A stretch of 64,000 nt of DNA from Auanema rhodensis. Its lineage: Eukaryota > Nematoda > Chromadorea > Rhabditida > Rhabditidae. The notes under the pieces were generated by a model, which did not search any database, had not been told where the DNA came from, and saw only the letters and a program-made list of their open reading frames with translations. Each line of letters starts with the position of its first letter. Position 1 is the stretch's first letter. The position numbers and the translations under genes were made by a program. Shown in pieces: positions 63,001 to 64,000 of this stretch. The DNA is taken from contig OZ059898.1 of the NCBI GenBank assembly GCA_964057225.1, positions 17,833,267 to 17,897,266 on the forward strand. Direction: 5' to 3'.

Positions 63001-64000
63001 GTAGATGTTTTTAGATTTTTTTTTTTAAGGCAAAGACGATGGACGATGTTATTCAACAAAAAAATTAATTCTTCAGGGTGAAAATCGAGGATATAAGTGT
63101 GAACTTATATCAGTTGATATCTCGGTGCATTTTTACGCTAGCGCAAATATGATAACACAGATCGACGCAGCTTAAAAATCCGCATCGAATGCACTATACT
63201 ACATTGAGAAACGCTTAATACAAAAATTTGTTATGATCGTTTGGAAAATGATGCATTAGTGTATGTTGAGTTTCCATGTACACTCAACATTGCTTCCAAA
63301 AACATTTTGACAAAAATTTTTTCGTAAAATTTCAAAATAATTTCGCAAAAAGTAAATGTTTTTAGATTTCTTTTTTCAAGGCAAAGACGATGGACGATGT
63401 TATTCAACAAAAAAATTAATTCTTCAGGGTGAAAATCGAGGATATAAGTGTGAACTTATATCAGTTGATATCTCGGTGCATTTTTACGCTAGCGCAAATA
63501 TGATAACACAGATCGACGCAGCTTAAAAATCCGCATCGAATGCACTATACTACATTGAGAAACGCGTGATACAAAAATTAGTTATGATCGTTTGAAAATG
63601 ATGCATTAGTGTATTTTGAGTTTCCATGTACACTCAACATTGCTTCCAAAAACATTTTGACAAAAATTTTTTCGAAAAAGTTCAAAATAATTTCGCAAAA
63701 AGTAGATGTTTTAAATTTCTTTTTTCAAGGCAAAGACGATGGACAATGTTATTCAACGAATAAATTAATTCTTCAGGGTAAAAATCGAGGATATAATTGT
63801 GAACTTATATCAGTTGATATCTCGGTGCATTTTTAAGCTAGCGCAAATCTGATAACACAGATCGACGCAGCTTAAAAATCCGCATCGAATGCACTATACT
63901 ACATTGAGAAACGCTTGATACAAAAATTAGTTATGATCGTTTGGAAAATGATGCATTAGTGTATTTTGAGTTTCCATGTACACTCAACATTGCTTCCAAA
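60086..64000 (+). repeat. Further units headed by the 349-bp monomer
   Basis: The 349-bp monomer recurs at 60086, 62541 and 63592, giving units of 2455 bp (seven monomers), 1051 bp (three monomers) and a final incomplete one. Members include the GTACTTTCAGC class at 61488 with a private TATGATAGTTTG, and TTTAGCAA classes at 60435, 60786, 61839 and 62890. The last copy (63592) has private changes: GAAACGCGTGATAC, AAAAAGTTC and AGGGTAAAAATC. The window ends 60 bp into the following monomer. Confidence 0.8.

Larger units (their letters stand above)
27696..64000 (+). repeat. Forward satellite array, block 2
   Basis: Forward head-to-tail monomers from GCTAGCGCAAATC at 27696 to the window end: a 104-bp partial unit, about 103 complete units and a 60-bp partial copy from 63941. 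Spacing is 351 bp almost throughout. Exceptions are 350-bp units at 28853, 29905, 37626 and 37976, and 349-bp units at 58684, 60086, 62541 and 63592. TGTTTTTTGAG and GTGAGCTTATATC variants, absent or rare to the left, are common here. No other DNA interrupts the block. Confidence 0.98.

Overview
The whole 64-kb window is one satellite DNA family. It is a tandem array of a roughly 351-bp, AT-rich monomer (112 G+C in the 351 bases at 232-582, about 32%, counted by hand). I count about 177 complete monomers plus partial copies at the window ends and at four internal orientation breaks. I found no unique sequence, protein-coding gene, RNA gene, transposon or CRISPR array. An uninterrupted satellite of this length, with higher-order repeats (HORs) and internal inversions, points to eukaryotic heterochromatin (centromeric, pericentromeric or another satellite block). 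I do not recognise the family, so I do not name the organism. The 63-residue frames that recur every 351 bp come from the repeat itself: they open on TTG, lack an ATG near their start, and reappear only because 351 is divisible by 3.

Layout. (1) 1-23816: forward array. It contains a duplicated 6-mer HOR (2338-6549), 1053-bp trimers (10060-12165 and 20231-22336), 700-bp dimers (14270-15669 and 16371-17070) and a series of about 702-bp dimers (18826-23739). (2) 23817-25490: inverted block. (3) 25491-26373: short forward block. (4) 26374-27695: second inverted block, with essentially the same breakpoints as the first. (5) 27696-64000: forward array to the end. It contains a duplicated 6-mer HOR (38326-42537), a mosaic of an 8-monomer HOR (43942-58332) and a terminal set of units carrying a 2-bp-shortened monomer (58684 onward).

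Monomer subfamilies differ on the two sides of the inverted cluster. Left-hand monomers read TGTATTTTGAG near nt 20. Many right-hand monomers read TGTTTTTTGAG there and GAGCTT instead of GAACTT in a hairpin loop region. The cluster therefore sits at a junction between two differently homogenised domains.

Each monomer carries several short dyad symmetries: a 19-bp imperfect hairpin around a GCTAGC core, a 9-bp perfect hairpin with a GTGA loop, and an AT-rich TTTTT(C)CGAAAAA dyad. A partial CENP-B-box-like half-site lies on the minus strand. There is no gene system here to describe. The points of interest are array architecture, the duplicated inversion module, conserved dyads and recombinant monomers. 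Monomer coordinates below use the T of the TTG at 232 (and its equivalents) as nt 1. All identity statements were made by eye at diagnostic positions, not by computed alignment.
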